Shown here in pieces: positions 15,403-25,600 of a stretch of DNA of 64,000 nt. Below the pieces are notes generated by a model. The model was not told the origin of the DNA. It saw nothing but the letters and a program-made list of their open reading frames with translations, and did no database searches. The DNA is from Paenibacillus lactis. Its GTDB lineage: Bacteria; Bacillota; Bacilli; Paenibacillales; Paenibacillaceae. The stretch is from NCBI RefSeq assembly GCF_017873605.1, contig NZ_JAGGKI010000019.1:39868-103867 (forward strand). Direction: 5' to 3'. Every line of letters starts with the position of its first letter. Within the stretch, counting starts at the first letter, position 1. A program made the translations under genes and the position numbers.

Positions 15403-18141
15403 TTAGCGGGCGGTCTTTATGCCCAAAGTGACGATTTCATAAGGTTTGACCGTCATGGAATAGCTTCCGTCTGTGCTGAAGGCTTGAACATCGCCCTCAT
15501 CCTCCAGAATCGTACTCTTATAGACGCCTTCGCAAGCCAGTTCGGATTGCAGCCCGAGCTCTGCTTGCGTACCGGCCATGTTGAACCAGCGCAGCATCAG
15601 GTCGCCCGTCCGTTCGCTGATCTTCATCGAAGAGAAGGCCAGCTCCCGGTCGCTGCGGCTCCAGCCGAGCGGCGCGTACGTCGTCGGAATCGATCCTTCA
15701 TGAATGCCGGTCTGTGCGGCCGTCCAAGGCACCTGGAACTGGTATGCTTCGGCGTAGGCGCCGGAGCCGATGCCATCGCCCTGATGCGGGATGACCTCCA
15801 TGCGAACGGTGAATTCGCCGATGCACTGGGCTTCCGGCGTAGGGAAGTAGCCCCAGTCGCCAAGCTCGCCTACGGAACGAAGCAGCGTCACCGCAATCGT
15901 GTTGCGCCCGTCGCGCAGCACCTCGTATTCATTCAAGCCCTGATTCGCCACGGTAAGTCCGGCCTCCGAAGTGCTTACATCGACAAATGCCTGCTGGTGG
16001 GCCGTATTGCTCGGATTGGTCCACTCCTCTGCCGGCACATTGCTGCGCTCGGCAACCTCGAACATCGAGTCGACCAAATGGGTCTTCGTCTCTAGATCGG
16101 TCGGGAACAAGGCGCGCACGCGATGATCCTTCGCCCGGTTATCGAGGGTGGCCTCAATTTCAACCCCGCGGCCGCTCTTGTTCAGAGCAACGACGGTACG
16201 AATCTTCACCGGAACCGTCTCGGTGACCCGCTGTGCCTTGCGCTGCGGGTAGTATACAAGCTCGATCTGCTCCGCTTCCAATCTGCTGTCCGCCGATGCC
16301 GGGACTTCCCAGTCATGCACAATCTCGATGGCAGCCCGGTACGGCGTATCCTCTACCACCCGGATCTGCGCAGGTAGACCTTTCGTCGTAAGCGCTGCTT
16401 CGCCGTTCGGCTGTTTGTACATGTATTCGTTGCCGATGTCCCCGGTATCCTCATAAACGCCGAGGTCGCGGTACACCTGTCCGCCCTTTTTATCGGTCAA
16501 GGTAAAGGATCCGTCTGCAGCAATTTCAACCTTCAGCCATGCGTTCTCCAATACGTTCTCTCCGCTGATCAGCGAAGCTCCCTCCGGAGCGGCTGCACCG
16601 CTCTTGACCCAAGCGTACGTAGCGAAGCCGACAGCTGGCACTTCACTTGCCTCGAAGGTCAATCTGACCCTGCGCGCCATGTACGGCTGACGGAACCGGT
16701 CGTCCGGCAAATCGTAGCCGAACTGCACGCCGAGATCCTCCACCGTGCAAGGCAATGCCTCGCCCTTGTCATTAACGAGTACGCGGCCCGACAGGTCCAG
16801 TTCCTTCATCCGGCGGCTCGTTTCTTCCAGCGTAAAGCCTTCGCGGAAATAGAGGCGCCCCGCGTCAAGCTCGATCGTAACCGTTCCGCTGCGGCTCCAG
16901 CCGGTCGTATTCCATACGACCAGCGGCAGTGCATCCTCGCCATACTGCGTGAAAGCCGATGTATCCACCGAATCCGCAATCACGCGCACGCTGTCCGCTA
17001 CGATCGATTCCGCCACGTGACGGCTCTTCTCAAAGCGCGTCACCATTTCGCGGTGAACCTCGTCCACGCTGCAGCCGCAGATGCTGTCATGCGGATGATT
17101 CTGCATCAGCGTCTTCCAGGCATACGTGAACAGGTGGTGCGGGTACTCCAGGCCGAGCAGGCTTGCATGGGATGCAAGCGGCTCCGCAACCTTCTCAAGC
17201 AAAGTCTGCCCTCGCTGGTTCATCTGCTTCAGGTAGACGCGCGCCGAGGCAGTGTTGACCAGGGTGCCCCAGCCGTCCGTCCGCTGGCTGCGCAGCTCGC
17301 CCTTCACGGAGGACAAATCCTCAGGCAGCTTGTCCCGCAATGCCTTCAAATAATCGTCGAAGTTCGAATGGATGAACTCCGTGTCCGGATACAGCTTTCT
17401 TGCCGTGCGGATCGCTTCCGCAAGATCGCGCTGGATCGGCTGATGGTCGCACCCGTTCATGTATAGCAGCTCCGGCGTCGATGCATATTTCTCGGCATCT
17501 GCCAGCTTGCGGTCCCAGAATTTGCGGGCTTCCTCTTCATCCACGGGAACCTCGTTTCCGTTGCTGTACCAGTTCGCGAACAGAATGCCCAGCACCTTGG
17601 AGCCGTCCGGGCTCTCCCACATTAATTCGGAGAACGACGACTCATAGCCGCCGTCGGAGACGGTGTTATTGAAGCCCGTCGGCTTCACGCCGCGTCCGAA
17701 AAAGGCATTGTCGATCCCGGATTGACGCATCAGCTGCGGGATTTGTCCCGTCAGCCCGAACGTATCCGGGAAGTAACCGATTTTCGCCACGGAGCCGTAG
17801 CGTGCCGCATCCTGGTGCCCGATCTGCATGTTCCGCACGTTGGCTTCGCTGCTTGTCAGGAACGCATCCTGCAGAATATACCACGGGCCGATGATGATGC
17901 GGCCGTCCGCGATCAGCTTCAGCAGCTGCTCCTTCTTCTCGGGTCTAACCTGCAGATAGTCCTCGATGATGATGGTCTGGCCGTCAAGGAAGAAGCTGCG
18001 GTACTCGGAATCCTTCTCCATCGTCTCCAGCAGGCTGTCCATCAGCTGAATCAGCCGGACGTGATGCTTCTCATACGGCAGATACCACTCTCGATCCCAG
18101 TGCGTATGTGAAATGATATGTGCTTTTCTCGATTGTTCCAT
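15403..18141 (-). CDS. GH38 alpha-mannosidase, MngB-like
   Basis: This 912-residue glycoside hydrolase of family 38 opens with HTHWDREW (residues 12-19), where His and Asp bind the catalytic zinc. The nucleophile region IGYFPDTFGLTGQ places Asp at about 126, and further active-site residues are in YMNGCDHQP (about 228-234) and NHPHDSICGCSVDEV. The C-terminal half is the beta-sandwich domain common to GH38. Family members release terminal alpha-mannose from oligosaccharides, and the MngB type can act on mannosylglycerate. No signal peptide is present, so it acts on imported sugars. It is the last gene of the large glycosidase operon, 23 bases after the previous gene. Confidence 0.92.
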   Translation of the reverse strand: MEQSRKAHIISHTHWDREWYLPYEKHHVRLIQLMDSLLETMEKDSEYRSFFLDGQTIIIEDYLQVRPEKKEQLLKLIADGRIIIGPWYILQDAFLTSSEANVRNMQIGHQDAARYGSVAKIGYFPDTFGLTGQIPQLMRQSGIDNAFFGRGVKPTGFNNTVSDGGYESSFSELMWESPDGSKVLGILFANWYSNGNEVPVDEEEARKFWDRKLADAEKYASTPELLYMNGCDHQPIQRDLAEAIRTARKLYPDTEFIHSNFDDYLKALRDKLPEDLSSVKGELRSQRTDGWGTLVNTASARVYLKQMNQRGQTLLEKVAEPLASHASLLGLEYPHHLFTYAWKTLMQNHPHDSICGCSVDEVHREMVTRFEKSRHVAESIVADSVRVIADSVDTSAFTQYGEDALPLVVWNTTGWSRSGTVTIELDAGRLYFREGFTLEETSRRMKELDLSGRVLVNDKGEALPCTVEDLGVQFGYDLPDDRFRQPYMARRVRLTFEASEVPAVGFATYAWVKSGAAAPEGASLISGENVLENAWLKVEIAADGSFTLTDKKGGQVYRDLGVYEDTGDIGNEYMYKQPNGEAALTTKGLPAQIRVVEDTPYRAAIEIVHDWEVPASADSRLEAEQIELVYYPQRKAQRVTETVPVKIRTVVALNKSGRGVEIEATLDNRAKDHRVRALFPTDLETKTHLVDSMFEVAERSNVPAEEWTNPSNTAHQQAFVDVSTSEAGLTVANQGLNEYEVLRDGRNTIAVTLLRSVGELGDWGYFPTPEAQCIGEFTVRMEVIPHQGDGIGSGAYAEAYQFQVPWTAAQTGIHEGSIPTTYAPLGWSRSDRELAFSSMKISERTGDLMLRWFNMAGTQAELGLQSELACEGVYKSTILEDEGDVQAFSTDGSYSMTVKPYEIVTLGIKTAR

Positions 18142-18164
18142 CTCTCGCGTCCCCCTTGTTACCG

Positions 18165-21100
18165 CTAGGATACGGTAATTTCAACTTCACGTTCCCGATA
18201 GACTGCCAGCAGCGCGCCGGCTGCATCGACCGCGAACAATACCGAACGATCCGCCTCAAGCGTAAACGAATAGCTGCGTCCCGTCGCCGGATCCATCACT
18301 TCAACCGGAGCGTCCCACGACTGCTCCGACCCGAATACGAAGAGCGCACCTTTATCAAACGATAGCTTCCGGCCATAAACGCCGGACCACTCGCCGCCCT
18401 GCTTCCATACCAGTCCCGTATCCGGACCGGACAGCTCCAGCGCATATCGGTACAGCGCAACGAGCGTATCGGTTCGGTCATTCAGTTCTACCGGCAGCGG
18501 ACACCAGAGGAGTTGTCCCTGTCCGAGCTTCACTTCCTGCACCGGATATCCGGCAGCCGAACCTGAAGCGCTGCCCGCAATGCCTGCGGCCGGCACTTCC
18601 TTCGCCAGCTCGGCAATCTTTCGGTGGCCGTAGGATACGGCCATCAGCCGATCGCCGATGCGGACGCTTTCCTCGCGGCGGACGTTAGCCAGCTCACGTA
18701 CACCGAGCTCGTCGGCTAGACGGTTCACGGGATGCCAATATGCGTCCAGCCCGATCGGACCGGTTACCAGAAGCGTTGCACCCGTACTTTTAACGATGTC
18801 GATCAGCTCGTCGAAAGCCTGGTCCTCCACATTATGGGCGCTTGGCAGAATGATCAGCTTCACCGGCTGATCCCGCAGGGAGCTAAGATCGTATTCGCCG
18901 ACGGCGCGGAACGGCGCGTTCAGCTCATAAGCCAGTGCCCGCGTCGCCTTGGTCGTTGCCTCGAAGGCCAGCTTGCGGTTCGAGAAATCGTTCGAGTACG
19001 GGAATACCACGGCGGTCTCCTCCAGCTTCCGGCCGGTAAACAGATCCCGGATTCCGGCCATGAACGCTCCGAAGTCATAGGAGACGTCCGCCTCCGGCTT
19101 CTCCGTGCCGTCAGCGCGCAGCGCCCCGATATGGGATTCATTCGCATTATCCATATAGAAGTTCGTATTCCAGATCCAGTGGATCGCCCCCGCACCTCCC
19201 GTGGAGAATGCGTATGCGTATTTACGCTCAAGCAGGTTCCGCAGCTCGGCTTCGCTCCGCTTCGCCCGGCCGTCAGGGGTTTCCACATACATAATGCCCG
19301 TTTCCTGAATCAGATTGGGCTTATCCGGCGTTTTGGCAAAAATGCCGTCCCAAATCAAATAATCGTTCAGCCACCAGGAATGCACCGTGGTGTAATCCAC
19401 CGCTTCCGCATAGAAGAACGGGGACGGCCGCTGCGCGCCGAGGGCCTCGTCCTGCCCCACGGTCACCATATGGTTCGGGCATACATCCTTGATCGTCAAA
19501 TACAGCTCCTTGGCCCAGCGATTGTGCATCTCCATGGAGAACAGCACATAATCGAGCCAGCGCGTGCCCTTCTTGCCTTGGTGCATATCCTGCACATCGA
19601 AGTTGATCTCCTCGGGCTCCGGCACAGCCGCCGCTTCGAATGAAGGAAGCTGCTCAGGCGTCATATTCCAACGCTCCTGAAGCCGATTGATCGAGCCGTG
19701 ACGCGCCTTCAACCATTCGGCAAAGGCCTGCCGCTCATAGGAATCCCGCGCGGAACGCGGCCCATCCGAGAAGATGCGCGGAGGATCGAACATGGACGGC
19801 TCGTTGATCAAGTCCCAATCCACGTTCTTCGTATTCTTGTGTCTTGACACAATCGAGCGGATAAACCGTTTCTGCGCTTCAACGCTGCGCGGATCCAAAT
19901 AAGGATTCTTGCCTTCCCATGTCTCCGGCGTAAAGGAGAAGAAGGTGAAGGTCACCTGCAAATCATGCTTTTTCGCCGTCATCAAAAATGCGTCGATCGA
20001 GCGCAGCACCTCTTCGGATGCATGTCCGTCGACCTGCATCACGTTCCGGTAGGCCGTCCAGATGCCCGTGCGAATCCAGTTAATGCCGGCCTTGCTCATC
20101 TGCGCCATATCCCGGTCCCAGACGTCGGTATTCGGTAGGAACAGGAATTTCCGCGCCACATCGGAGGTCATGTAGGTCATGCCCACCACAGGCAGCGGAC
20201 GTCCGTCCTTGATAAAATAATCCCGGTTGCAGCTGACCGGCGTTCCTGCCTGAAGCAGCTCCGCATCCGCTCCCCAGAAGCCCTGTTTCAGCCTGCGAAC
20301 CTCACCGTCCGGACCTTGGGCTTCACATACGACGCGATAAGCGCCCGGCTTGATATCAAGCGGAACCGAAATCCGCTCCACATGGAACTGACCGTTAACG
20401 CCTGCTTGATGATCCCGGGTCCAGCGCAATGCTTCATCCTGCTCATGGGTCACCGTAATGCGGAATGTCCAATCCTGCGGCTCGGCGATAGGCAGAGCGC
20501 GTCCCAGTCTCTGCGTCTGCAGTGTAAGGACGGCGCGCTCGCCGGCTTCATACGAAGCGTAGTTCGGTTTGATCCACAGCTCCGTCACGCCGGCAGCCGT
20601 GAATGCAGCCCACCGACGTACCTCCTCTCCCCCGCCCTCTTCCCAGAAGCGAGGGGAGAGGGGCTGGTTCACCAGAAGCCAGCGGCCGCCGGCGTACGGG
20701 CCGCCTACATGCTCCCACAGCACCGCAGGAGCGGCGACATCGCGGCCCTCGGCCGTCATTCCCTTAAGCAGCGCATAAATGCGGGTGTCCATCGGGCCTG
20801 CCGAACCCATTTGATGCGGAAGGTCGCTGCTCTTGGTTACGTGCGGAACCAGGTTCCATGTATCCGCTACCTGCAGCAGCTCCCGGCTGTTCTCCATCAA
20901 GGGAATCTCGTCGCTGGCTTCCAAACGGTCCACGCGCCCGCAATCGACCGGCAGCGCTTCATGGATATGCAGCTGCTGATGATAGGCCGTCTGCTCATGC
21001 TCGATTATCCAGCGGCCGTCCTCGAAACGTACCGGGCGCTTGAAAGGCGCGCCCCCGATGCTTACGAGACCGTCTCCGTTCCGAAGGAAATCCAGGATGG

Positions 21101-21302
21101 AGCGCCATGCGGATTTCGGAAAATACGGAGCGTGCAGGTTGACCAGGCTTGCCCCCGGTCCCGCTGCAGACAACGCTTCCGCAAGCTCATCGGCACGGCA
21201 CACGAGGCCGAACGATTCCAGAACTGCGGCAGAAGCCGGCAGCCCGGCGGCTTCCGCCGCCGGAAATGCCGGATCATACAATACGATCAGACGCCCGCTC
21301 AT
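18165..21302 (-). CDS. Large clan GH-A-like glycosidase of unassigned family
   Basis: The 1045-residue protein has an N-terminal region of about 350 residues with no clear identity (glutamine amidotransferase-like start, then a beta-sandwich). A TIM-barrel core follows at about 360-780. It carries WDLINEPS (acid/base Glu about 501) and NLIQETGIMY (candidate nucleophile Glu about 667), the retaining clan GH-A arrangement shared by GH2, GH5 and GH42. A C-terminal amidotransferase-like and beta domain ends the protein. The context predicts a beta-mannosidase, beta-galactosidase or similar exo-enzyme for an alpha-mannose-containing glycan. No signal peptide is seen. It starts at an ATGA overlap with the GH125 stop. 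Confidence 0.75.
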   Translation of the reverse strand: MSGRLIVLYDPAFPAAEAAGLPASAAVLESFGLVCRADELAEALSAAGPGASLVNLHAPYFPKSAWRSILDFLRNGDGLVSIGGAPFKRPVRFEDGRWIIEHEQTAYHQQLHIHEALPVDCGRVDRLEASDEIPLMENSRELLQVADTWNLVPHVTKSSDLPHQMGSAGPMDTRIYALLKGMTAEGRDVAAPAVLWEHVGGPYAGGRWLLVNQPLSPRFWEEGGGEEVRRWAAFTAAGVTELWIKPNYASYEAGERAVLTLQTQRLGRALPIAEPQDWTFRITVTHEQDEALRWTRDHQAGVNGQFHVERISVPLDIKPGAYRVVCEAQGPDGEVRRLKQGFWGADAELLQAGTPVSCNRDYFIKDGRPLPVVGMTYMTSDVARKFLFLPNTDVWDRDMAQMSKAGINWIRTGIWTAYRNVMQVDGHASEEVLRSIDAFLMTAKKHDLQVTFTFFSFTPETWEGKNPYLDPRSVEAQKRFIRSIVSRHKNTKNVDWDLINEPSMFDPPRIFSDGPRSARDSYERQAFAEWLKARHGSINRLQERWNMTPEQLPSFEAAAVPEPEEINFDVQDMHQGKKGTRWLDYVLFSMEMHNRWAKELYLTIKDVCPNHMVTVGQDEALGAQRPSPFFYAEAVDYTTVHSWWLNDYLIWDGIFAKTPDKPNLIQETGIMYVETPDGRAKRSEAELRNLLERKYAYAFSTGGAGAIHWIWNTNFYMDNANESHIGALRADGTEKPEADVSYDFGAFMAGIRDLFTGRKLEETAVVFPYSNDFSNRKLAFEATTKATRALAYELNAPFRAVGEYDLSSLRDQPVKLIILPSAHNVEDQAFDELIDIVKSTGATLLVTGPIGLDAYWHPVNRLADELGVRELANVRREESVRIGDRLMAVSYGHRKIAELAKEVPAAGIAGSASGSAAGYPVQEVKLGQGQLLWCPLPVELNDRTDTLVALYRYALELSGPDTGLVWKQGGEWSGVYGRKLSFDKGALFVFGSEQSWDAPVEVMDPATGRSYSFTLEADRSVLFAVDAAGALLAVYREREVEITVS

Positions 21303-22618
21303 AGAATCCCCGCCTTCATCGCCTGATAGACCAACTGCGAGAAGAGGCTGTTGGACCAGGCGAACCATGATCTGGTGAATTCGGACGGATTATCGGCATG
21401 GAAGCCTTCGTGCATGAAGCCCGTATCGGCATCCGTCGCTTCAAGAAGCGCGATCATCTCCAGCTTCTCTTCGGCGGTCTGTGCCGTCAGCCCCTGCATC
21501 GATAATGCCATATGCCAGATGTAGCCCGGCGGCGTATGCGGACTGCCGATGCCTTTGGCCGCGGTGCCCTCGTAATAGAACGGGTTTTCTTTGCTAAGCG
21601 CGAACCGGCGGGTGTTCTGATAGATCGGATCATCCGCCGTAACGTATCCAAGATACGGAATCGACATCAAGCCCGGCGTTCCCGCATCGTCCATGAGGCA
21701 GTAATTGCCGAATCCGTCGGTTTCGTAGGCGTAGATCGGCCCAAACTCCGGATGACGGTAAATCCCGTACAGCTGAATACCGTGGTCAACGTCGGCTTCA
21801 AGGCGCTTCAGCTCGTCCAGGAGCGCCATATCCCGGAACACCCACTCGGCGAACTCCTGCATTTGGCGCAGGGCAACGACCGCGAACATATTGCCCGGAA
21901 TATTGTAGTGGAAATCGCATGCGTCATCGCTGGAGCGGAAGCCGGACCAGATCATGCCCGTATAATTGACCGGCATGCCGAGGCCATCATTGCGAAGAGA
22001 ATCCGTCGGGATGCCGTTGTTGCGGGTAAACCGGTACGGCGACTTTTCGAAATGGCGCTGCTCGGTTTTGAACAGCTCCACGATTTTCAGCATTGCGGAT
22101 TTAAAGTTCGCGTCGAACACGTCCGTAAGTCCCGTTTCTTTCCAATACAGATAGGCCAGGCGGACGGAGAAGCAAAGCGAGTCGATCTCGAATTTCCGTT
22201 CCCACACCCATGGCGACATGTCGGTTACGTCCGTCGTGTTCCAATGCCAGTCGTTGGCCGACTCATTAAAAGCATTCGCGTAAGGATCGATATGAATATA
22301 TTGAAAATGACGTTTGATCAACCCGCTCAATATACGCTGGAGCTGCGGATCTTCCTTCGCAAACGGGATATAGTGGACGACCTGCTCCACCGAATCGCGC
22401 AGCCACATCGCAGGGATATCGCCAGTGATGACGAAGGTCGTGCCGTCGTCCATCAGCTTCGTGGTCGTCTCCAGCGTGTTCGGAAAGCAGTTCTTGAAGA
22501 GACGCAGCAGCTTCGGACGGTGCGCCAGCTTCTCCTCGGCTTCCTCTAGCACGGCCTGGATTGATGCCGGCAGCTCGAGTGCAGGCATCGGGATTTTGGG
22601 GAGTCTGAATTGTTCCAT
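21299..22618 (-). CDS. GH125 exo-alpha-1,6-mannosidase
   Basis: The 439-residue protein matches GH125 (formerly DUF1237), metal-independent inverting enzymes that remove non-reducing alpha-1,6-mannose. Typical segments are TGDIPAMWLRDSVEQV (about 65-80), DWHWNTTDVTDMSPWVWERKFEIDSL, TGMIWSGFRSSDDACDFHYNIPGNMFA, YAYETDGFGNYCLMDDAG and the C-terminal TRSWFAWSNSLFSQLV. Catalytic acids are expected in the DDA and family-conserved Asp/Glu positions, not individually assigned here. It lacks a secretion signal. Its stop overlaps the next start as ATGA, so the two are translationally coupled. In Streptococcus pneumoniae GH125 and GH38 enzymes are likewise neighbours and act on host N-glycans. Confidence 0.93.
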   Translation of the reverse strand: MEQFRLPKIPMPALELPASIQAVLEEAEEKLAHRPKLLRLFKNCFPNTLETTTKLMDDGTTFVITGDIPAMWLRDSVEQVVHYIPFAKEDPQLQRILSGLIKRHFQYIHIDPYANAFNESANDWHWNTTDVTDMSPWVWERKFEIDSLCFSVRLAYLYWKETGLTDVFDANFKSAMLKIVELFKTEQRHFEKSPYRFTRNNGIPTDSLRNDGLGMPVNYTGMIWSGFRSSDDACDFHYNIPGNMFAVVALRQMQEFAEWVFRDMALLDELKRLEADVDHGIQLYGIYRHPEFGPIYAYETDGFGNYCLMDDAGTPGLMSIPYLGYVTADDPIYQNTRRFALSKENPFYYEGTAAKGIGSPHTPPGYIWHMALSMQGLTAQTAEEKLEMIALLEATDADTGFMHEGFHADNPSEFTRSWFAWSNSLFSQLVYQAMKAGIL

Positions 22619-22656
22619 GTTGTTCTGGCTCCTTCTTGTTCAGTAATGTGTCGTTC

Positions 22657-25600
22657 CTAGTTCATAGTTCTAAATTTGATCGTTCGGATCTCGTACGGCT
22701 TAAATTCAAGCTTCAAGCTGCCGGCTTCGCAAACGATCGGTTCAAGCTCCTCTTCAAGCGCATTGGAAAGGTACGCCGCTTCATAAGCGTGAGGCCATTC
22801 AAGCCTCACTTCCTCCCGGCCTCCGGCTGATTCGTAGAGACGCAGAATATAACCGCTGCCGTCCTCTGCCGGCTTAACCGTATCCAGCACGACATGCACG
22901 CTTTCCAGCTCGATCCATGAATGAACCGGCGCAAGGGTGCCTTTCTTCGGACTCGTCTTCAAGCAAGGGAGCTCGTGATTCAGTTCGGCAGCCTTGCGTA
23001 CAACTCCTGCTTGTCTCCAGTCTCCTTCATGCGGATAGAGCGAATAAGTGAATACATGCTCGCCCAGATCGGCCGTCTGATCCGGCCATTTCGGTGCTCT
23101 TAGGAGCGACAGCCGAATGGTGCTGTCCTGGATGTCATAGCCGTACTTGCAGTCATTGATCAAGCTGACGCCGTATCCATGCTCGGATACGTCCGCAAAC
23201 CGGTGGCCGCACACCTCATATTGAGCCTGTTCCCAGCTCGTATTCCGGTGGGTCGGGCGTTCGATCGTGCCGAACGGGATTTCATAGGTCGCCTTGTCGG
23301 CCACGACGTCGATCGGAAAGCCGACCTTCAGCAGCTTGTGCGATTCGTTCCAGCTGACATGCGTCTGAAAATCGATTCGCTTGTCATGGTGATACAGGAT
23401 CATGTCCTGCGTGATGACAGATTCATGGATGCGCCAGCTAAAGCGCAGCACGTCCTGAACGTCACCTTGATGTGCCAGCTGCTTTCCGATCAGTTCGGCG
23501 TCGCCGGCCGGCTGATCTTCATAGCGGGTATCGATATCCCACGCATCCCACAGCGTCGGACGGTCATGGAAGAAATGGAAGCGGTTCGCCGACTCGCCCG
23601 GCTTCACGATTTCACGCTGCGCTTCCTTGTCCCACAGACTCGTAATTTCGCCGCGGTGATTGAACCGGATCCGGTAATATTTCGTCTCCCAAACGTCGCC
23701 AAGCTGAATCTGCGCTATTGCAAGCGCCGAACCCGCATCTCCACCATCCGGTCCATCGTTCGGCTTGTCGTTCCGATCATCGTTCCGTCCATTGATCAAG
23801 TCATCATTCGAGCCTTCGCCGGATCCGCTAGCGCCGGTAGCCTTGAGCCAAATCGTTGTGTATCCAAAGCCCGGAATGGCGGGAACGTAAACATGCATGC
23901 TCTTCGGTTCTGCATCCGACTCCCCGGGGATCATATCGTACAGAAGCGGCGTTCCGTCCGCATCATGCGGCGCAAATCCGGCAAGCCCCTGATCCTCCGT
24001 CAAGGATATGACGGCATTCCGGGTCCATCCGAGTCCGTTAAATACAACGTAAGGGATTCCTTCCCCTTCGGTATTGATCTGTTCCGCTACCGCCTTCACA
24101 GCTGTATGAAGGCTTGTCTGTCCGAGCTTGAATACCTCTTTGTATTCCTTCTCCGACGTGACATATGATTCCGTTATCGCCGACCCCGGAATAATATCGT
24201 GGAACTGGTTAAGCAGAATCAGCTTCCAGCCTTCATGCAGCGCGCGGATCATGCCCTTGCGCTCGCCTGAATTCAGTGCAGGGAATGCCATGGTGCCCCA
24301 CAGCTCCGCCTCCCGGTACAGGATTTCGGCTTTGCGGTTATGCCGCTTGTTGCGGGCATGCGTCGTGTACGTACCGCGATGGAGCTCAAGATACAGATCT
24401 CCCCGCCATTTCGGGAGCTTCGGCTGCCGCTCTTCGATACCATTGAAAAATTCCGCTGCCGTGCTGTACTTGCTGGCAGGCTGCCCGACCATCAGGTCGG
24501 CTCGCTGAATGTTCTCCAGCATCTCGCGGGTTACGCCGCCTCCGCCGTCGCCATGCCCGTAGAGCAGCATCTGCTCGGGATGAACGGCCTTCTGCCGGTA
24601 GGACTGCCAATGATCGTGCACGTCCTTCGGCAGCGTGTTCTCGTTCACGCCGTGATTCAGATAGGACAGCATCGGCGTTCCGTCAATGCCGACCCAGTGG
24701 AACAGGTCATACGGGAAAACGTTCGTATCATTCCAGCCGAGCTTCGTTGTCATGAAGTAACGGATGCCGCCATGCTTCAAAATCTGAGGCAAGGAGGCGC
24801 AGTAACCGAACGTGTCCGGGAGCCATTCGATATGCGAGCGTCTGCCGAACTCCTCCTGGTAAAAGAGCTGGCCGTACAGCATCTGCCGCATCAGCGACTC
24901 CCCGCTCGGAATGTTGAGATCGGGCTCGACCCACATTCCGCCGACAAGCTCCCAGCGTCCTTCCTTAATTCTGGCCTTCACCCGCTCGTACAGCTCGGGA
25001 TCATGATCCTTCAGGAACTGATAGAGCAGCGGCTGGCTCTGGGCGTAACGATACTCCGGATATTCGTTCATAAGCGCATCGACCGTCGAGAAGGTCCGGC
25101 TCGTCTTACGCACCGTTTCGCGGACCGGCCACAGCCAGGCTATGTCGATGTGCGACTGTCCGACCATATGCTCGGTGCCCTCACTGTTCCCTCCGATGAG
25201 CTTGACCCTCCGGACAAGCTCCTGCTCCAGCTCGGTTACCGCGGCACCTTCCCGGATTGAGCCTTCATCCATGCTGACGAAGGCGTCCATGGACGCATGC
25301 AGCGCTTCCATAAGCCGGATGCGCCGCATATCGGACTCCGGCAGCAGCCTGAGCGAATCTCTCACGATGGTAACGGTGTACATCAAGCTTTGGACCGGCC
25401 GGTTCACCTTCACGAGCTGGCTTGAAACGCGCGTAATCGGCGGCTGAATAACCGCCTGCTGATTCAGCGGGTCAACCGGCTCCGGAATCGGATCGTACAG
25501 CTCGATTTCGAGCTCCATCCGGGTGCCCGTCCGCTGGGGATCAAGGGTGACAAAGGTATGGTTGCGATCCAGGCCTTGATAAGACGCTCCATTTACGCGC

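Noticed and set aside
20316..21326. 336-codon plus-strand frame opposite the GH-A-like gene
   Set aside because: It is a GC-rich antisense shadow of a gene with clear catalytic motifs. It has no ribosome binding site or domain.
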